DNA of 64,000 bases, taken from NCBI RefSeq assembly GCF_021730395.1, contig NC_069369.1, positions 66,305,501 through 66,369,500 of the forward strand, written 5' to 3'. A program made the translations under genes and the position numbers. Shown piece after piece: positions 1-12,300 of this stretch. The notes below the pieces were generated by a model. The model was not told where the DNA came from and made no database searches. It was given only the letters and a program-made list of their open reading frames with translations. Positions within the stretch are counted from its first letter, which is position 1; the number at the start of each line of letters is the position of its first letter. The DNA comes from Mercenaria mercenaria. Taxonomy: Eukaryota > Mollusca > Bivalvia > Venerida > Veneridae.

Positions 1-324
1 CTGACCTCAAAATGAATAGGGGTCATCTGCTGGTGATGACAAACCTCCCTATTAACTTTCATGATCCTAGGCTCAAGCGTTCTTGAGTTATCATCCAGAA
101 ACCGTTTTACTGATCAGGGTCACTGTAACCTTGACCTTTGACATACAGATCTCAAAATCAATAGAGTCATCTGCTGGTGATGACCAACCTCCCTATCAAC
201 TTTCATGATTCTAGGCCCAAGCGTTCTTGAGTTATCATCCAGAAATGGATTGGTCTACATATGGACAGACCGACAGACATCTGCAAAACAATATACCCCT
301 CCTTCTTCGAAGGGGGGCATAATA
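1..324 (-). mobile_element. Tandem-core element, family F1, minus strand, cut by window edge
   Basis: Reverse copy of the element at 17243-17976: its 5' end (CCTTCTTCGAAGG hairpin near 300-315) points right, followed by core units containing AAGGTTACAGTGACC-like text in reverse. Lies in the MRPS26 region. Confidence 0.75.
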
Positions 325-446
325 AATGATAACTTGAATTAAACAGCTTTTTAAACTTTTATTTCAGCAAGTAAATTCTAAATTTTTCATTTGTAAAAAA
401 ACTTGGGTGTAGACTGATTAAGGTATGCCATACTTATAAAATAAAC

Positions 447-550
447 TACTGTGAAATTGTTTAATTTTTTGGGCATGAAATTCTGTGGACTTGGTCGAAA
501 TGCATAATTCCAGGGGATGAATTTGTGGAGATAAAATGGAAACTGAATTT
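447..550. repeat. Fragment of the TACTGTGAAATCATT MITE
   Basis: The left half of the palindromic MITE described at 48077-48286; the right terminal repeat is missing. Confidence 0.6.
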
Positions 551-649
551 ATTTACATGATACAACCAAGAAGCTTGCAAAAATTAGTTCTTCCTGAATA
601 GTGAATATTAATGAATCCATACTGTGCCAGTATACTGGTATACATGTAC

Positions 650-790
650 CTTATTTTTGCTGTTTTTGCATTCCAGGCATTATTTTTAGCAGTCATCTGA
701 GCATATATCTGATCAAATGAAAGTGTGATTTCATCAATATTTCCTTGCTTCTTTCTTTCAATCTCATTGCTGTGTCTAACCAGATAACTC
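650..790 (-). CDS. MRPS26: MRPS26 exon 2
   Basis: Acceptor TTTCAG|GAG and donor AAG|GTACAT on the minus strand. One base completes the codon split from exon 1 (Gln), and the frame then stays open to the donor. The encoded charged helix matches the middle of mS26. Confidence 0.83.
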
Positions 791-3700
791 CTGAAACAAG
801 AAAATTTATATAACATTAAGGTATTAGGTCACTAATAGTAATGTTTACAAAATGGCCTTTGCTTGGTATATTCTGAAAGGTAACCGTGTTTTGCACTATT
901 TTGCAAATTTTAAACAACTTTTACCGTGCCGTTTTTTATAAATGTTGAATAACTTATGGTATCTCCTCAAGCTCAAGTAGAGACAAATTTCAAAGTGATA
1001 GCCACTATCCGAAACGTTTGCAGAGAACCCATTTTACCATTAATTTCAATAGAAGAAACATCAAACTATTGGTAAACAATTATAAAACACAGAATAAAAA
1101 TGTCAATATCATTTTTTCTATGATGCCTGAAAGTAAACAGATTTAATGAGACAGAATTCATACTTCAACACTGAAAAAATAAAGTCGAATGATGTGTTTC
1201 TGTTTTGAATTTTGCTTACTCCATTTAACAAGAGCTGTCCGTAAGACAGCCAAGCTCGACTATTCGAAATATTGTCCCAGAAGCAGGAAAATATTACCCA
1301 AAAAGGTTAAATATCAAAAGAGTTTTAAGTTCAAAAGGGGGCATAATTTGACCAAAATGCATATCAGTTATGGGACTTGCTGCTATCAACTAGTTTTATA
1401 ACCCCGAAGGCACATGTGAAGCTTCAGTTCAATATCTGCATTAGTTTTGGAGATAGAAACTCGCATGTAAAACTTTAAATAGAATTTTCAAAGTCCAAAA
1501 GGGGGCATAATTTGCCCAAAATACATGCCAGAGTTATGGGACTTGACCCAGTGAGGTTGGTAATTGATCTAGAAAAAGAAAAAATAAGTTTCAAATCTAT
1601 ATGCCTTTTAGTAATTGCTGTATGTACTTGCACGCAAAACTTGAACCAGGATTTTCTAAGTCCAAAAAGGGGAATAATTTGCTCAAAATACATGTAAGAG
1701 TTATGGGACTTGATCCAGTGAGGTTAGTAATTGATCTAGAAAAAGAAAAAATAAGTTTCAAATCTATATGCCTTTTAGTAATAGCTATATGTACTTGCAC
1801 GCAAAACTTTAACCAGAATTTGGTAAGTCCAAAAGGGGACATAATTTGGCAAAAATGAAAGTCAGAGTTATGGGACTTGATGCTATCAACTAGTTTTATA
1901 ACCCTGAAGACACATGTGAAGTTTCAAATCAATATCTGCATTAGTTTTGGAGATAGTAACTTGCATGTAAAACTTTAACCAAAATTTTCTAAGTCTTAAA
2001 GGGGGCATAATTTGCTCAAAATACATGTCAGAGTAATGGGACTTGACCCAGTGAGGTTGGTAATTGATCTAGAAAAAGCAAAAATAAGTTTCAAATCTAT
2101 ATGCCTTTCAGAAATAGCTGTATGTACTTGCACGCAAAACTTTAACCAGAATTTTCTAAGTCCAAAAGGGGGCATAATTTGGCCAAAATGAAGGTCAGAG
2201 TTATGGGACTTGCTGTTATCAACTAGTTTTATAACCCCGAAGACACATGTGAAGTTTCAAATCAATATCTGCATTAGTTTTGGAGATAGTAACTTGCATG
2301 TAAAACTTTAACCAAAATTTTCTAAGTCCAAAAGGGGGCATAATTTGCTCAAAATACATGTCAGAGTTATGGGACTTGACCCAGAGAGGTTGGTAATTGA
2401 CCTAGAAAAAGAAAAAGTAAGTTTCAAAGCTATATGCCTTTAATTGATGGCTGTATGTTCTTGCATGCAAAAACTTAACCAAGGTGTGACGCCGACGCCG
2501 ACGCCAGGGTGAGTAGAATAGCTAGACTATTCTTCGAATAGTCGAGCTAAAAATAACCTTAGGGAAGATGTAAAACCTACCTAAATTTCTTCCACAATAT
2601 ATAATCTAAGAGTGAAAGCAAAATAGAGAACTTTCACCGTGTGTAACTCAATATTTTTAAAGATGTGTAACTCTATCCCTTCTGTTTAAGTAGTAAATTC
2701 ACTTTGAACACCAAGAAATCGCTTATAAGATTCATCTTTTTTCCATTTTTGTACAAAAAATCAATAATAAGTCTTGAAAGAAGTAAAATCTTACTAGTAA
2801 AAAAGGAAAATAAGGAATAAAAAATTTGGTCCCATTAAGGCTTGAACCTACGCACCCCTAAGAATTGCAGTAAAAGTAGGTTTATGGTAGGAATTGAATA
2901 CTCTTCAAAAAGGAGGTTCTCTATTAGTGATCTAATACCTTAAATGAAATTCTTTCTGCTACTAGTTATTGCTATAATAAAAAGAGCACTGCCTGTGATA
3001 GCCAACTAGGATTGTGTATCAGTTGGAATGACCAATATGTTATTTGTATGAGTACCGAGTGATCGATATTCGATGAATCATATTATATTTTTGTATTGAG
3101 AGATATTTTTCACTGAGTAACACTTCTCCATACCCTTCAAAAAAATAACATGTATTACTATCTCAATCAATAAAGAATTCTGTTGGTTTCATTATTTAGA
3201 AAATCATTAAATTGTGCAGATGACATGTTATCTAGCCTCTCTGTCTCCTCATAGGATTACAGTACCATTTTCAAAAAGACATGTGTTTAGCCTCTTTTTC
3301 AACAATTTTCAGTCAAATGATCAATGGTGTTTGCTTGTTGCAGTTATTCCAATGCCAAACTTTATAGCACTGCCTCAATGAAATATCATGCTGTAGAAAC
3401 ATGACGTGATACCCTACCCTGTCACATATCAACACCAGTCTGGGCAGTCCTAGTACTATCCTCTTAATGCTAAGTGCCAAGCGAAGAATCTATTATACCA
3501 TTTTTGTCGAGCCCGCTTGCGGAAGCGAAGACATAGTTGTCAAAATGGCTGTTCAGTGTATGTGCGTGCGTCCGGATTTGTTTGTCCGAACTATAATTTT
3601 GACATGCATGGAGCAATGTTGTTTATATTTGGCATGAATGTTAACCTCAGTGAGACGGAGTGTCAGGCGCAAACCCCAGGTTCCTATCTCAAAAGTCACA

Positions 3701-6700
3701 GTTGGAGGTCAAAGGTCATGTCAGGTCTTGTCCGGCCCATAACTTTGACATGCATTGAGGAATCATGTTTATATTTGGCATGAATGTTAATCTCAGTGTG
3801 ATGCAGTGTCATGCGCAAACCCCAGGTTCCTATCTCAAAGGTCAAGGTCACAGTCGGAGATCAAAGGTCATGTCGGATCTTGTCCGGCCCATAACTTTGA
3901 CATGCATTGAGGAATCTTGTTTATATTTGGCTTGAATGTTTAACTCAATGAGACAGACTCTATCTCAAAGGTCAAGGTCACAATTATGGGTCAAAGGGCG
4001 GGCTCGACATGTTGCCCGTGGGCATCTAGTTCATATTTGATATGACATGACCAGGGAGCGAACCAATGACCTCCCACACTCAAAAATGGGCATTCTAACC
4101 ACTAGGCTAGAGGCGGTTATATCAAAAAGAGAGCATATACAAATTTAAAACCAAACGCTAATTCTTTTGCTGACTCAATTAATGAAACTGAAATACAGGT
4201 AGTGTACATCAGCATAAGTGGTATTTTTCCATATGTAAATGAGATCTCATGGGATGGAAAATTACCAGCATTACATTGTCAGTGTGTAAAGAAAAATAAT
4301 TAACCAATGAAAAAACAGGGTTCCTTCAATCACATGTTTAATGTATATGACATGTCTTGCTAGCTGAAGGGTGCCACTGTCGAAACATACATGATATTTC
4401 CTAAGGAACTCCAAATGAATACCGTATAGCGGGTTATTTCTACGGGGGGAATATTTCTGTTTTTCTACAGCTCTTGGTAGAATCGCAAAAACTTTTCCAG
4501 CAGAATATTCATCCAGCAAAGATTTAAAACGCAAAAAGTCTGCATTTTTTCACCAAGCTGTTTCACGCTGTGTTTACCTAGGTAATTCAAAGTTCACAAT
4601 GGCATGGTCTAATTATTGGAAATTACCGTCGCCATCTAACAATTACCGATAATGGTATAACAAGGTGTGATGGTCAATCAAAGTCCTAACTGTTAATCCC
4701 TCAGAAAACGTTTTACTTTTGTAAATGAAATAAACTGAGTGAATTTCACTTGTGTTGTTTTTATCAATCCCTTTTGAAGATGTTCCGAACTATACTTCAG
4801 TAACCTTCACATATTAAGTGTAACCTTTATGCTATTATACCGTAGTTTGCAACTGTTGTTTGTGCAATTGTTGTTGGACTTATATCATTTTCAATTCACA
4901 TGCTATTATATCCTAAAATGTATTCACTAATTACAAAGTCATTTTATAGCAGTAACCGGTAATTTAGTTTATTGTTTTCATACGCTATCATTCTCACAAC
5001 GCACGATCAGGCGAGGAATTACCTCCTCCTTTGCATCGAAAACGCAGAAAATAAACACACAGAAATTTATTTAATATTTTTTTGGGCCAAAACGCAGAAT
5101 ATTTTGACCGCAGAAATAACCCACTATACACTATACAGTTCTATAATTGAAAATGTTGCTATTAAATATTGCTCGAACAAATGTACTTCTGTATCACAAA
5201 TAATCGTCTAGAATTTGTTGTTAACTAAAACGGAAATTGTTTATACTTAACATGATATGGGCCAGTGGCCTTAATTTAATCATTATTTAAATAAAGTTGT
5301 AAAGCTGTAAAATTGTTCAGAACAGAGTTCCTGTCACAGGATACCAACATTTAATTCCAGCTTGCATAAATATATTTAACAGGTTAAAAACTTCAATATT
5401 TCGACCCGATATGACAACCTTAAGTTTGATAAAATGTATCAGTCAAACCTATCATACCAACTAGAATTTAATTGAAATCAAGAACTGGTATACACCCCTA
5501 GTGCAAACATGTGAAATCTTAAGAAAACAGTCTGATGTTTAATTATCTTTTGTAATCCTGTATGTGCTCATTGTATGGAGCCTGAACTTTTATTAAATAT
5601 TATATGGCAGTGGCTAGAGAACTGAATTGGTTCCCTAGACAGCGAACTTACTTGTCCGGAACCGGTTCTCTATCCAAAGTACCGTGCATAGGCTAGGGAA
5701 CCGCAATTTTATTTCTATGCATAAAGCTGCCGAAATTCACTTTGTTTCTTTCGATAAGTATCATGCATATTATTATCTTAACCCTTAGCCTGCTGCAGGC
5801 GAATTTAACAGCCTTTGCAAACAGCTTGGAACCAGATCAGACGCTGATTAAATCGACGTCTGATCAGGTTCCAAGCTATTTGCTACTCTGACAATATTTC
5901 TTCCAATTTTGGAGCAAATTGAATGAACTTTACAATTTTAGCAGACGACATTTCCAGCAGACGACAATTTAACTAGCATGGTAAAGGTTAATTAATTTTA
6001 CCATGGATGATACTTATCAAAAGAAACAAAGTAAACTTCAGAAGCTTTATGCATACCTGTCAAGTTTCCAAAATATGACAGAGTGATATTTGTGCGTGCG
6101 AGTGGCAAAGCAACACGACAAATGGAGATGGGTGCAGGAGGGGGTCTCCCCCTCCCTCTGGTGGGGAGGTGGTGGAACCCACCCCAGAAAATATTTTTAA
6201 AGTATATATGAAAATATGCATTCTGGTGCTTTCTGAGACCATTAATATGAATTTCAGGTCCACTCTTTTTTGCCTTGCTTTAACACAGTCTATATGGAAA
6301 ACACATGATTTTTAGCTCGACTATTAAAAGAATAGTAGAGCTATTGGACTCACCAATGCGTCGATGTCCGCGTCGGCATCGGCATCCCGATTTGGTTAAG
6401 GTTTTGTATGTAAGCTGGTATCTCAGTAACCACTTGTGGGAATGGATTGAAACTTCACACACTTATTCACTGTGATAAACTGACCTATACTGCACAGGTT
6501 CCATAACTCTATTTTGCTTTTTTACAAAATTATGTCCCCTTTTCGATTTAGAAATTCTTGGTTAAGGTTTTGTGTGTAACCTGGTATCTCAGTAACCACT
6601 AATGGGAATGGATTGAAACTTCACACACTTGTTCACTGTCATGACCTGACATGCACTGTGTAGGTCCCATAACTCTACTTTGCAATTTTTTTCAAAATTA

Positions 6701-8996
6701 TGCCCCTTTTTCGACTTAGCAGTTTTTGGTTAAGGTTTTATATGTAAGCTGGTATTTCAGTATCCACTTACGGGAAAGGATTGAAACTTCAAGCACTTGT
6801 TCACTTCATGAGCTGATAAGCACTGTGAAGGTTCCATAACCCTTTTTCCCATTTTTACAAAATTATGCCCCTTTTATCGACTTTTGTATTCATTCAATTG
6901 ACAAGGCTGTTGAATAGTCGAGCGTTGCTGTCCTCTGACAGCTCTTGTTTTGTTTATGGTATTTCATTTCATGATAGATCTACAAAAAAAATTATTTTTC
7001 TAAAAAACAAAATTTTAATAATATTAATAATGCAAACTTTATAACTGATTGTGTCGGTAAAACTGTTTTGAGTTTTTATTACAGCCGTGATATCTATTAA
7101 CCTAAATGTTTATACAAACAAACGTCTCACTGATCTACATATTCCACTTTCGATTTGAAATATACTTTCGGTTTGAACCTGCACCGGAAAAACAGTTGTG
7201 CATAGAACTTACTTCCTACATAGCTTGCAGAAAGCAAAACTAGGTCCATTGTTTGCTTTTCTAAGCCAAGGAAATTCCAGGTCCCACACGTTGTTTTATT
7301 TTGACGAATAATTCTTCTTTTTTTTCTGGCGTCTACATGTTTTTTTTAGTGTCGGTCAAGGTCAAGTGCATGAATGGTTCTAATACTTTTCCGACAATGC
7401 AACGTCCATGAATAGCACAAATAGTAACCAGTCAGTCAATATCGATGATTTACATTATTTGCTCATAGTCATACGAAAATTAACGCATCAATTTGATTGG
7501 TACAGTCTCTCTCGGGAAGCTTCGGTTAAAGCAAAAACTGGCCAAAACCAGTTTCGGCAGGTCTGTTACATAATCAGTACATTGAAAATGACACTTGATA
7601 TGTGTTTTCTATTTATTGTTGTCTCATCCTGTCTGAAAATAATGATGCCAGATGGCAAATTAGAGAAAATAAGTGGTCCACAAATTTTTTTGTCTGATTT
7701 TTTTAGAAAGCGTGAGAAAATGCTCCAAATTCGTTAATTTGTGATCAAACCTTGAATTCGTGAGAATCACGATTCAAGCGTCAGACTTGACAGGTATGTT
7801 TATGCATAGAAATAAAATTCTAGTTCCCTAGCCTATGCACGGTACTTTGGCTAGAGAACCAGTTCTGGATGAATAAGTTTGCTGTCTTGGGAACTGATTC
7901 CGGTTCTCTAGCCACTGCCATATTAAATAGTGCCTTATTTATCATTGAAAACTAAAAAGGGTTTGTTACAAAATAGTTTAAAGCACCATATAGTCCAATC
8001 TACGATTGTGCTTGTTCACTTCAGTATGATTATTTTAGTGCTCCTTGGTATTTATATTACGCAGTTGAAGGTAAATGGAATTGAAAGAGTAAAACCAGTT
8101 TTGATTTATGTCTTTCACTCTTTGGTGATCAATATTGTTTTACTGTCATACTCACAATCAACTTCTATAAAATGGTCTAGAGGTAAGATCTGTATCTCTC
8201 GAATCAAATTAGTGGTACATATTTGTACCCATTGCCGCTTCCCATCTGATATCATTCTCGCGTACCAGAGGTCTACCGTGGTTCCCAGGATGAACCTCTG
8301 GCACATTTTGCCGATATTTGTGGTTTGGTTACATTACAGGTAAAACGTTTCAGCCAATCAGCGTCGTTTCGCGACAAAATGTAGCGAACCAATCAAAATC
8401 GTTTTCCGCGTCCTTTCATATCGATGCCGACTTACGAGGAATATTATTATTTCTTCAGGTAAATTTCTTAACATCGAATAACAGAAATAAATTTTTATTA
8501 ATCGCAATCATGGAATATTGCCTTTATCTATCGTTAGCACATACCTTGCTTACATATTGTTTGAAATTTCAATTCGGCGTGCCAAATAGTGGCGGACATT
8601 GATTGGCTGAAACTTCTCCCGGTAGTAGTTACGAGTGCGCATGCTCACCAAATAAACGAGAGAAATAAATCAGAGGTTCGTCTTGGGATTTTGACGAATA
8701 TCTGATGGATGAGAATGATCTGATATTTACTGTAGCCCTATTATACTGCACCTGTTGTACACTTACTGAACCGATTTCCGTGCAGTATTGTAATGATTGT
8801 TCCATTCCATCATTTTCTCAGCTTCGACTGGGTCGATAGGTGTCGGTTCTCTGACCTTGAAAATTTTGCTGGGTGCTTTTGGTACCCATCTTGGTTTTCT
8901 AAACCTTACAAATGTTAAATTGTAATTCACAATTTTATTTGAATGTCTGAAAAGGTTACAAGTACAACTAACTGATGTATTTAAACAAGACATCAT
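650..8996 (-). CDS. MRPS26: Mitochondrial small-subunit ribosomal protein mS26, 5' part (exons 1-2)
   Basis: Structural protein of the mitochondrial small ribosomal subunit. Two minus-strand exons join in phase: 8996-8767 (230 nt) and 790-650 (141 nt), giving 123 codons plus 2 nt. The intron (8766-791) has GTAAGT and TTTCAG ends. Residues 33-75 (RKPRW, KAPSKIFKV at 40-48, PIDPVEAE at 53-60, then a WNNHYNTARKSV stretch) align by eye with remembered human mS26 (GRKTRH, LAKSKIERV, PAVDPAE, ERYQHYRQTV). Exon 2 continues as the charged helix of that family (SNEIERKKQ, NAWNAKTAKIR). The first 30 residues could be a mitochondrial presequence. The ATG at 8996 is the first after an in-frame stop at 9038-9036. 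Human mS26 is about 205 residues, so the C-terminal third or more lies off the left edge; no further exon was seen in 1-649. It is divergent from EXD2. The 8 kb intron is mostly transposon. Confidence 0.87.
1227..2553 (-). mobile_element. Tandem-core element, family F2, minus strand
   Basis: Right end is the reverse of TTTTTAGCTCGACTATTCGA with its hairpin, then GGCGTCGGCGTC. Left end is the reverse of GACAGCTCTTGTT. The core holds about seven units of ~165 bases (GGGACTTGACCCAGTGAGG and a related unit alternate). Same family at 6309-6949 and 12252-13304. The small open frames inside are repeat shadows. Confidence 0.85.
2554..3500. other. MRPS26 intron, no gene seen
   Basis: AT-rich. A tRNA B-box-like piece (reverse of GGTTCAAGCC) near 2840-2850 hints at an old SINE head. 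Nothing else recognised. Confidence 0.4.
3501..4032 (+). mobile_element. Tandem-core element, family F3
   Basis: 5' end GTCGAGCCCGCTTGCGGAAG, 3' end GGGCGGGCTCGACATG then CCCGTGGGCATCTAGTT. Three core units of ~160 bases with GGTCAAGGTCACA. The ends share GTCGAGCCCGC as an inverted repeat. Confidence 0.75.
4036..4122 (-). repeat. tRNA-derived SINE head
   Basis: On the minus strand, A-box-like TAGCCTAGTGGTTAGAATG and B-box-like GGTTCGCTCCC. No clean cloverleaf, so not a working tRNA gene. Confidence 0.55.
4424..5129. mobile_element. MITE-like element with ~20 bp terminal inverted repeats
   Basis: Left GTATAGCGGGTTATTTCTAC (4424-4443) is the near reverse complement of GCAGAAATAACCCACTATAC ending at 5129. 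The interior (706 bases overall) has no coding content I recognise. Confidence 0.6.
5130..5602. other. MRPS26 intron, nothing recognised
   Basis: AT-rich sequence without open frames of note or repeat signatures I can name. Confidence 0.4.
5778..5991. mobile_element. TTAA-flanked MITE (variant subfamily)
   Basis: Ends TTAACCCTTAGCCTGCT and AGCATGGTAAAGGTTAA. The central palindrome differs from the other copies (GGAACCAGATCAGACG against CGTCTGATCAGGTTCC). TTAA at both ends suggests piggyBac-type mobilisation; this is inferred from the target only. Confidence 0.75.
6052..7798. mobile_element. DNA transposon with 13 bp inverted ends and TTTATG duplication
   Basis: Ends CATACCTGTCAAG and CTTGACAGGTATG. 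TTTATG flanks both sides (6046-6051, 7799-7804); removing the insert rebuilds the outer foldback arm exactly. Contains a nested F2 element. The longest frame (7408-7737, 109 codons) has no recognised transposase motif, so it is probably non-autonomous. Confidence 0.75.
6309..6949 (+). mobile_element. Tandem-core element, family F2
   Basis: Starts TTTTTAGCTCGACTATT with a hairpin, ends GACAGCTCTTGTT. Three core units of ~165 bases beginning GGTTAAGGTTTTGTATGTAA. Nested in the DNA transposon at 6052-7798. Confidence 0.85.
8240..8737. repeat. Inverted-repeat element near MRPS26 exon 1
   Basis: 8243-8297 (CATCTGATATCATTCTC...GAACCTCTG) is mirrored in reverse at 8672-8735, and AAACGTTTCAGCCAATCA near 8343-8360 is mirrored by TGATTGGCTGAAAC near 8602-8615. 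MITE-like, about 500 bases, no coding content. Confidence 0.55.
8767..8996 (-). CDS. MRPS26: MRPS26 exon 1
   Basis: Codes for residues 1-76 plus two bases of codon 77. The donor on the minus strand is CA|GTAAGT. Start is ATG-ATG; I use the outer one at 8996. Confidence 0.86.
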
Positions 8997-9306
8997 AAAA
9001 TATGCATATACTGGTGAAAAAATAAAAGTCTGTCGTTAAAAAATGTTTCAATTTTAACTTTGACTTTCAGCAATTGACATTTGCGTCCATCTTGTAAGTC
9101 GTGCCTATCTTGATATGAAAGCCTTTCAACGATTGGACGCTTCTCATACAATTCGCAATTTGAACCAATCAAATTTGTTTTAATGTAAAAACCATGGATT
9201 AATAAACATGGCTGCGCCCATGAGAGCATGATTTCAAATTGTGAAATTTCCAACTTTAACAAAGTTATACGAAAAGACAAAAACGAAACAATTAAATCAA
9301 AAAGCC
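8997..9306. promoter_or_regulatory. Divergent MRPS26/EXD2 promoter region
   Basis: 310 bases separate the two start codons, and each start codon is the first ATG after an in-frame stop. Two CCAAT boxes in opposite orientation are visible (ATTGG at 9132-9136, CCAAT at 9165-9169). AACATGGCTGC at 9205-9215 is close to a YY1-type site. No TATA box stands out. NF-Y and YY1 sites are common in divergent promoters of mitochondrial genes. Transcription start sites cannot be placed from sequence alone. Confidence 0.65.
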
Positions 9307-9358
9307 ATGGAGAGTTTATATATCAAAAGGGTTGCCATTCCAATAGCTGTCATTGGAG
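9307..9358 (+). CDS. EXD2: EXD2 exon 1 (start and membrane anchor)
   Basis: ATG in good context (AAGCCATGG), the first ATG after an in-frame TGA at 9229-9231. Codes for MESLYIKRVAIPIAVIGG, ending phase 1 at G|GTAAGA. It supplies most of the hydrophobic anchor. Confidence 0.88.
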
Positions 9359-12300
9359 GTAAGAGGAACTGATAAGGTCTGCCAATTCATAATTTTAACA
9401 TGTCCAAAACATTGCGGAATGATACTAATTTCACTTGGGTAATGATTACATTTTACTCGGGCTTTATCATAGACTCCCTGTGTAAAATCCCAAACTTTCA
9501 ACTAAAATAAAAGTATTAAATTGATATAATATTTCAATGAAACTTCAAAGTTTTGTTGTTTGTAGCATCATCTGGGGCATGTGCAGTGAGAAATCTTAAT
9601 TTGATTTCTAAAATAGTGTGATATTTATTTCTAAAGTCACTATATGTTCATTGTAAATATACTTTGTTATACCCAAGTGGAAACTGGCAGGTACTCGAAA
9701 ATGCAGCTGTCTGATTGGTCAATTAGAACCCCTAATGTACTGTGATGTCATGATAAAGTTATGAATATTCAGCAGTGGTTGAGTCAAACCAAATGATAAA
9801 ACAAGAAAGTGGTGATGATTTAAAATACCAATATGTAAATGTAAAGGTTTTTTTTCACAGTTTCAAAAAATGTCTTTTCATTTTTTTTTTGCACCAAATC
9901 AAAGGTTTACATTTGCTGAGCCACCATCGATCATTTTGTTTCGTTTCCTTTGGTCAAAGCCTAGGTACTAATGGCCGTGTTGTCTATCCGCAATAGTAGT
10001 CCTTGCCAGTACCACGTCCTCGTCGTACCACAGTATTGTGCTTTTTCCTGTCTAATTTTGTTAGAGTGACGCCTATTGCTTGTGCTGACAAAACCCACAT
10101 ATGGCAGTGTTTTCCGATATTTCATAAAAAAATTAACAAAAATGTCTAGCATTCTGCCAATTTAAACCTAGTTTTACCTAAAACATTCAAATCTACCTAA
10201 ATTTTACCAGACCCATACGCCATGTGCTAGTTAAACTATGTAATTTTAGGTTAAAAGCAACACTGGCAACAGGTTCATTTCAGTTGTGTTTACCTGCATG
10301 CATCTGCAAAGGTCAGTAGTTTCAATTTTTAAACTGCAAGGCGGACCGATTTCACAGACAGACATTTACCATATATCTGCCTCTACGTCTCAAGTAGTTA
10401 GGATCAAAACTGTGGTGAAAATCAGTGCGATTTAAACTTGTTGAGTGTCAGGTTTAAATAAACGGACGATACACACACAACTTTTCATGACTGCGATAGA
10501 ATGAATGCATCAAGGGGGGCATTTTGTGTTCTACCAGCTCCTGTTCCTACTTTATTATACGCCCAAAGGGACGTATTATGTTATGACGCAGGTGTCCGTC
10601 TGTCCGTTAGCAATTTCGTGTCCGCTCTGTAACTCTTGAACCCCTTGAAGGATTTCAAGGAAACTTTACACAAATGTTCACCACACTGAGACGATGTGCA
10701 GAGCGCATGTTTTGGATGTCTCGCTTCAAGGTCAAGGTCACACTTAGGAGTCAAAGGTCATATCAGTTTGTTTCGTGTCCGCTCTATAACTCTTGAACCC
10801 CTTGAAGGATTTCAAAGAAACTTGACACAGATGTTCACCACGCCAAGACGACGTGCAGAGCGCATGTTCCGGATGACTTGCTTCAAGGTCAAGGTCACAC
10901 TTAGGGGTCAAAAGTATTATCAGTTTGTTTCGTGTCCGCTCTGTAACTCCTGAACTGCTGGAAGGATTTCAGAGAAACTTGGCAGAAATGTTCACCACAT
11001 TGTAACGATATGCAGAGCGCATGTTCCGGATAACTAGCTTCAAGGTCAAGGTCACACTAAAGGGTCAAAGGTCATACATGACTTTGCTTTGTGTGTATTG
11101 CTCTGCATTGCAGTGCTCTTGTTTTTATTTGGCAGATCTCTTTTTTTTTTGTACTTACAATAATTTTTTTTTGAATTACTTCCCTTTTATGTTACTATAA
11201 ATAGCTGATTTTGAAACTTTTTTATTATTGGCCGTAGGGAAAAACCGAGACCACTTTTCTGTGGTACAACATGGATGTTACCTCCAATTTTAAGGTGTAT
11301 TTTTACATACCTGTACCTGATAAGGATTCTTTTGTAGACTTTGAATATTTTTTTTGTGGACTTAGATTTGTTTTTTGAAGTTTTCCTTTTGTTGTTCCAG
11401 TCCTTGGGGCTACAACAGTCAAAAAAAATTTTTGCTCACATCCTATGATGTAAGCCTTCGGGCGTATATTGCCCCGCTTGGCGGCGCTCTTGTTTTGATA
11501 TTCATTTAGGCAAGCTGGAGCACTGTTTTCTGATTTTTTTAATCCCAGGAAATTAATGTGCTTAGGTTTAACTTTTTGCCTCAACTGATGTAGATGACAT
11601 TCATTCTCACTGATATCCCACCTTTTTTGCCATTTCATAAGGACTGACTCCCTAGCAGCATAATAGATATCTACTTGACTTGTATCTGTCTCATCATCTG
11701 TCATGCTTTCTGCCTCTATAGCTTCCTCTTTTGCCAGTCTGTCTCATTCCCACTGATTCCAGCATGTCCAGGGATCCAATCAAGGTGGATGTCTACTCCA
11801 GGCATTTCAAGATCTTTCCATAGTTGCAGTATTTTTGTTGACAAGAATTTGTGTGTTTTGTTCTCCCATCCAAAATTAACAATGCCTATAGCAGACTGAC
11901 TGTCACTTAGTATTTTTAACTTGTGGATTTGTAATCTCCTAGGTAGACTCTTCTAGGACTGTTAAAATTAAGGGTTATCTTGATTGCCACCAATTCACCT
12001 ACAAAGATGGATGATAGTTTTGATACCGGTTGTTTCAGTTCAAATAGCTCTGTGTTTGGAAGGAGAATGCAAGCTCCAGCACCACAGGGACCTGGATTTC
12101 CTCTGCAGGAACCATCAGTAAAAGCCGCTGCTGTTCTGTTGTCTACATCTGACAGCATATTTGTGATAATTTGCTTTGCATCCTCCACTTGTTTATTAGT
12201 TCTAGACTTGGAACAATCAAAATTGTTCCAGTAATCAGGTCTTGTTTGGGATTTTTAGCTCAACTATTCGAAGAATAAGTAGAGCTATCCTACTCACCAC

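Larger units (their letters stand above)
5603..7922. mobile_element. Foldback element with long inverted arms, split by insertions
   Basis: Left arm 5603-5766 (TATGGCAGTGGCTAGAGAAC...) is matched in reverse by 6005-6051 plus 7799-7922 (...CTCTAGCCACTGCCATA). The right arm is split by the element at 6052-7798, and the loop holds the TTAA MITE at 5778-5991. The arms are about 85% similar by eye. No coding capacity of its own was seen. Confidence 0.7.

Noticed and set aside
7930-8343. 137-codon plus-strand frame with hydrophobic stretch
   Set aside because: No family resemblance, lies in the MRPS26 intron and runs into an inverted-repeat element.
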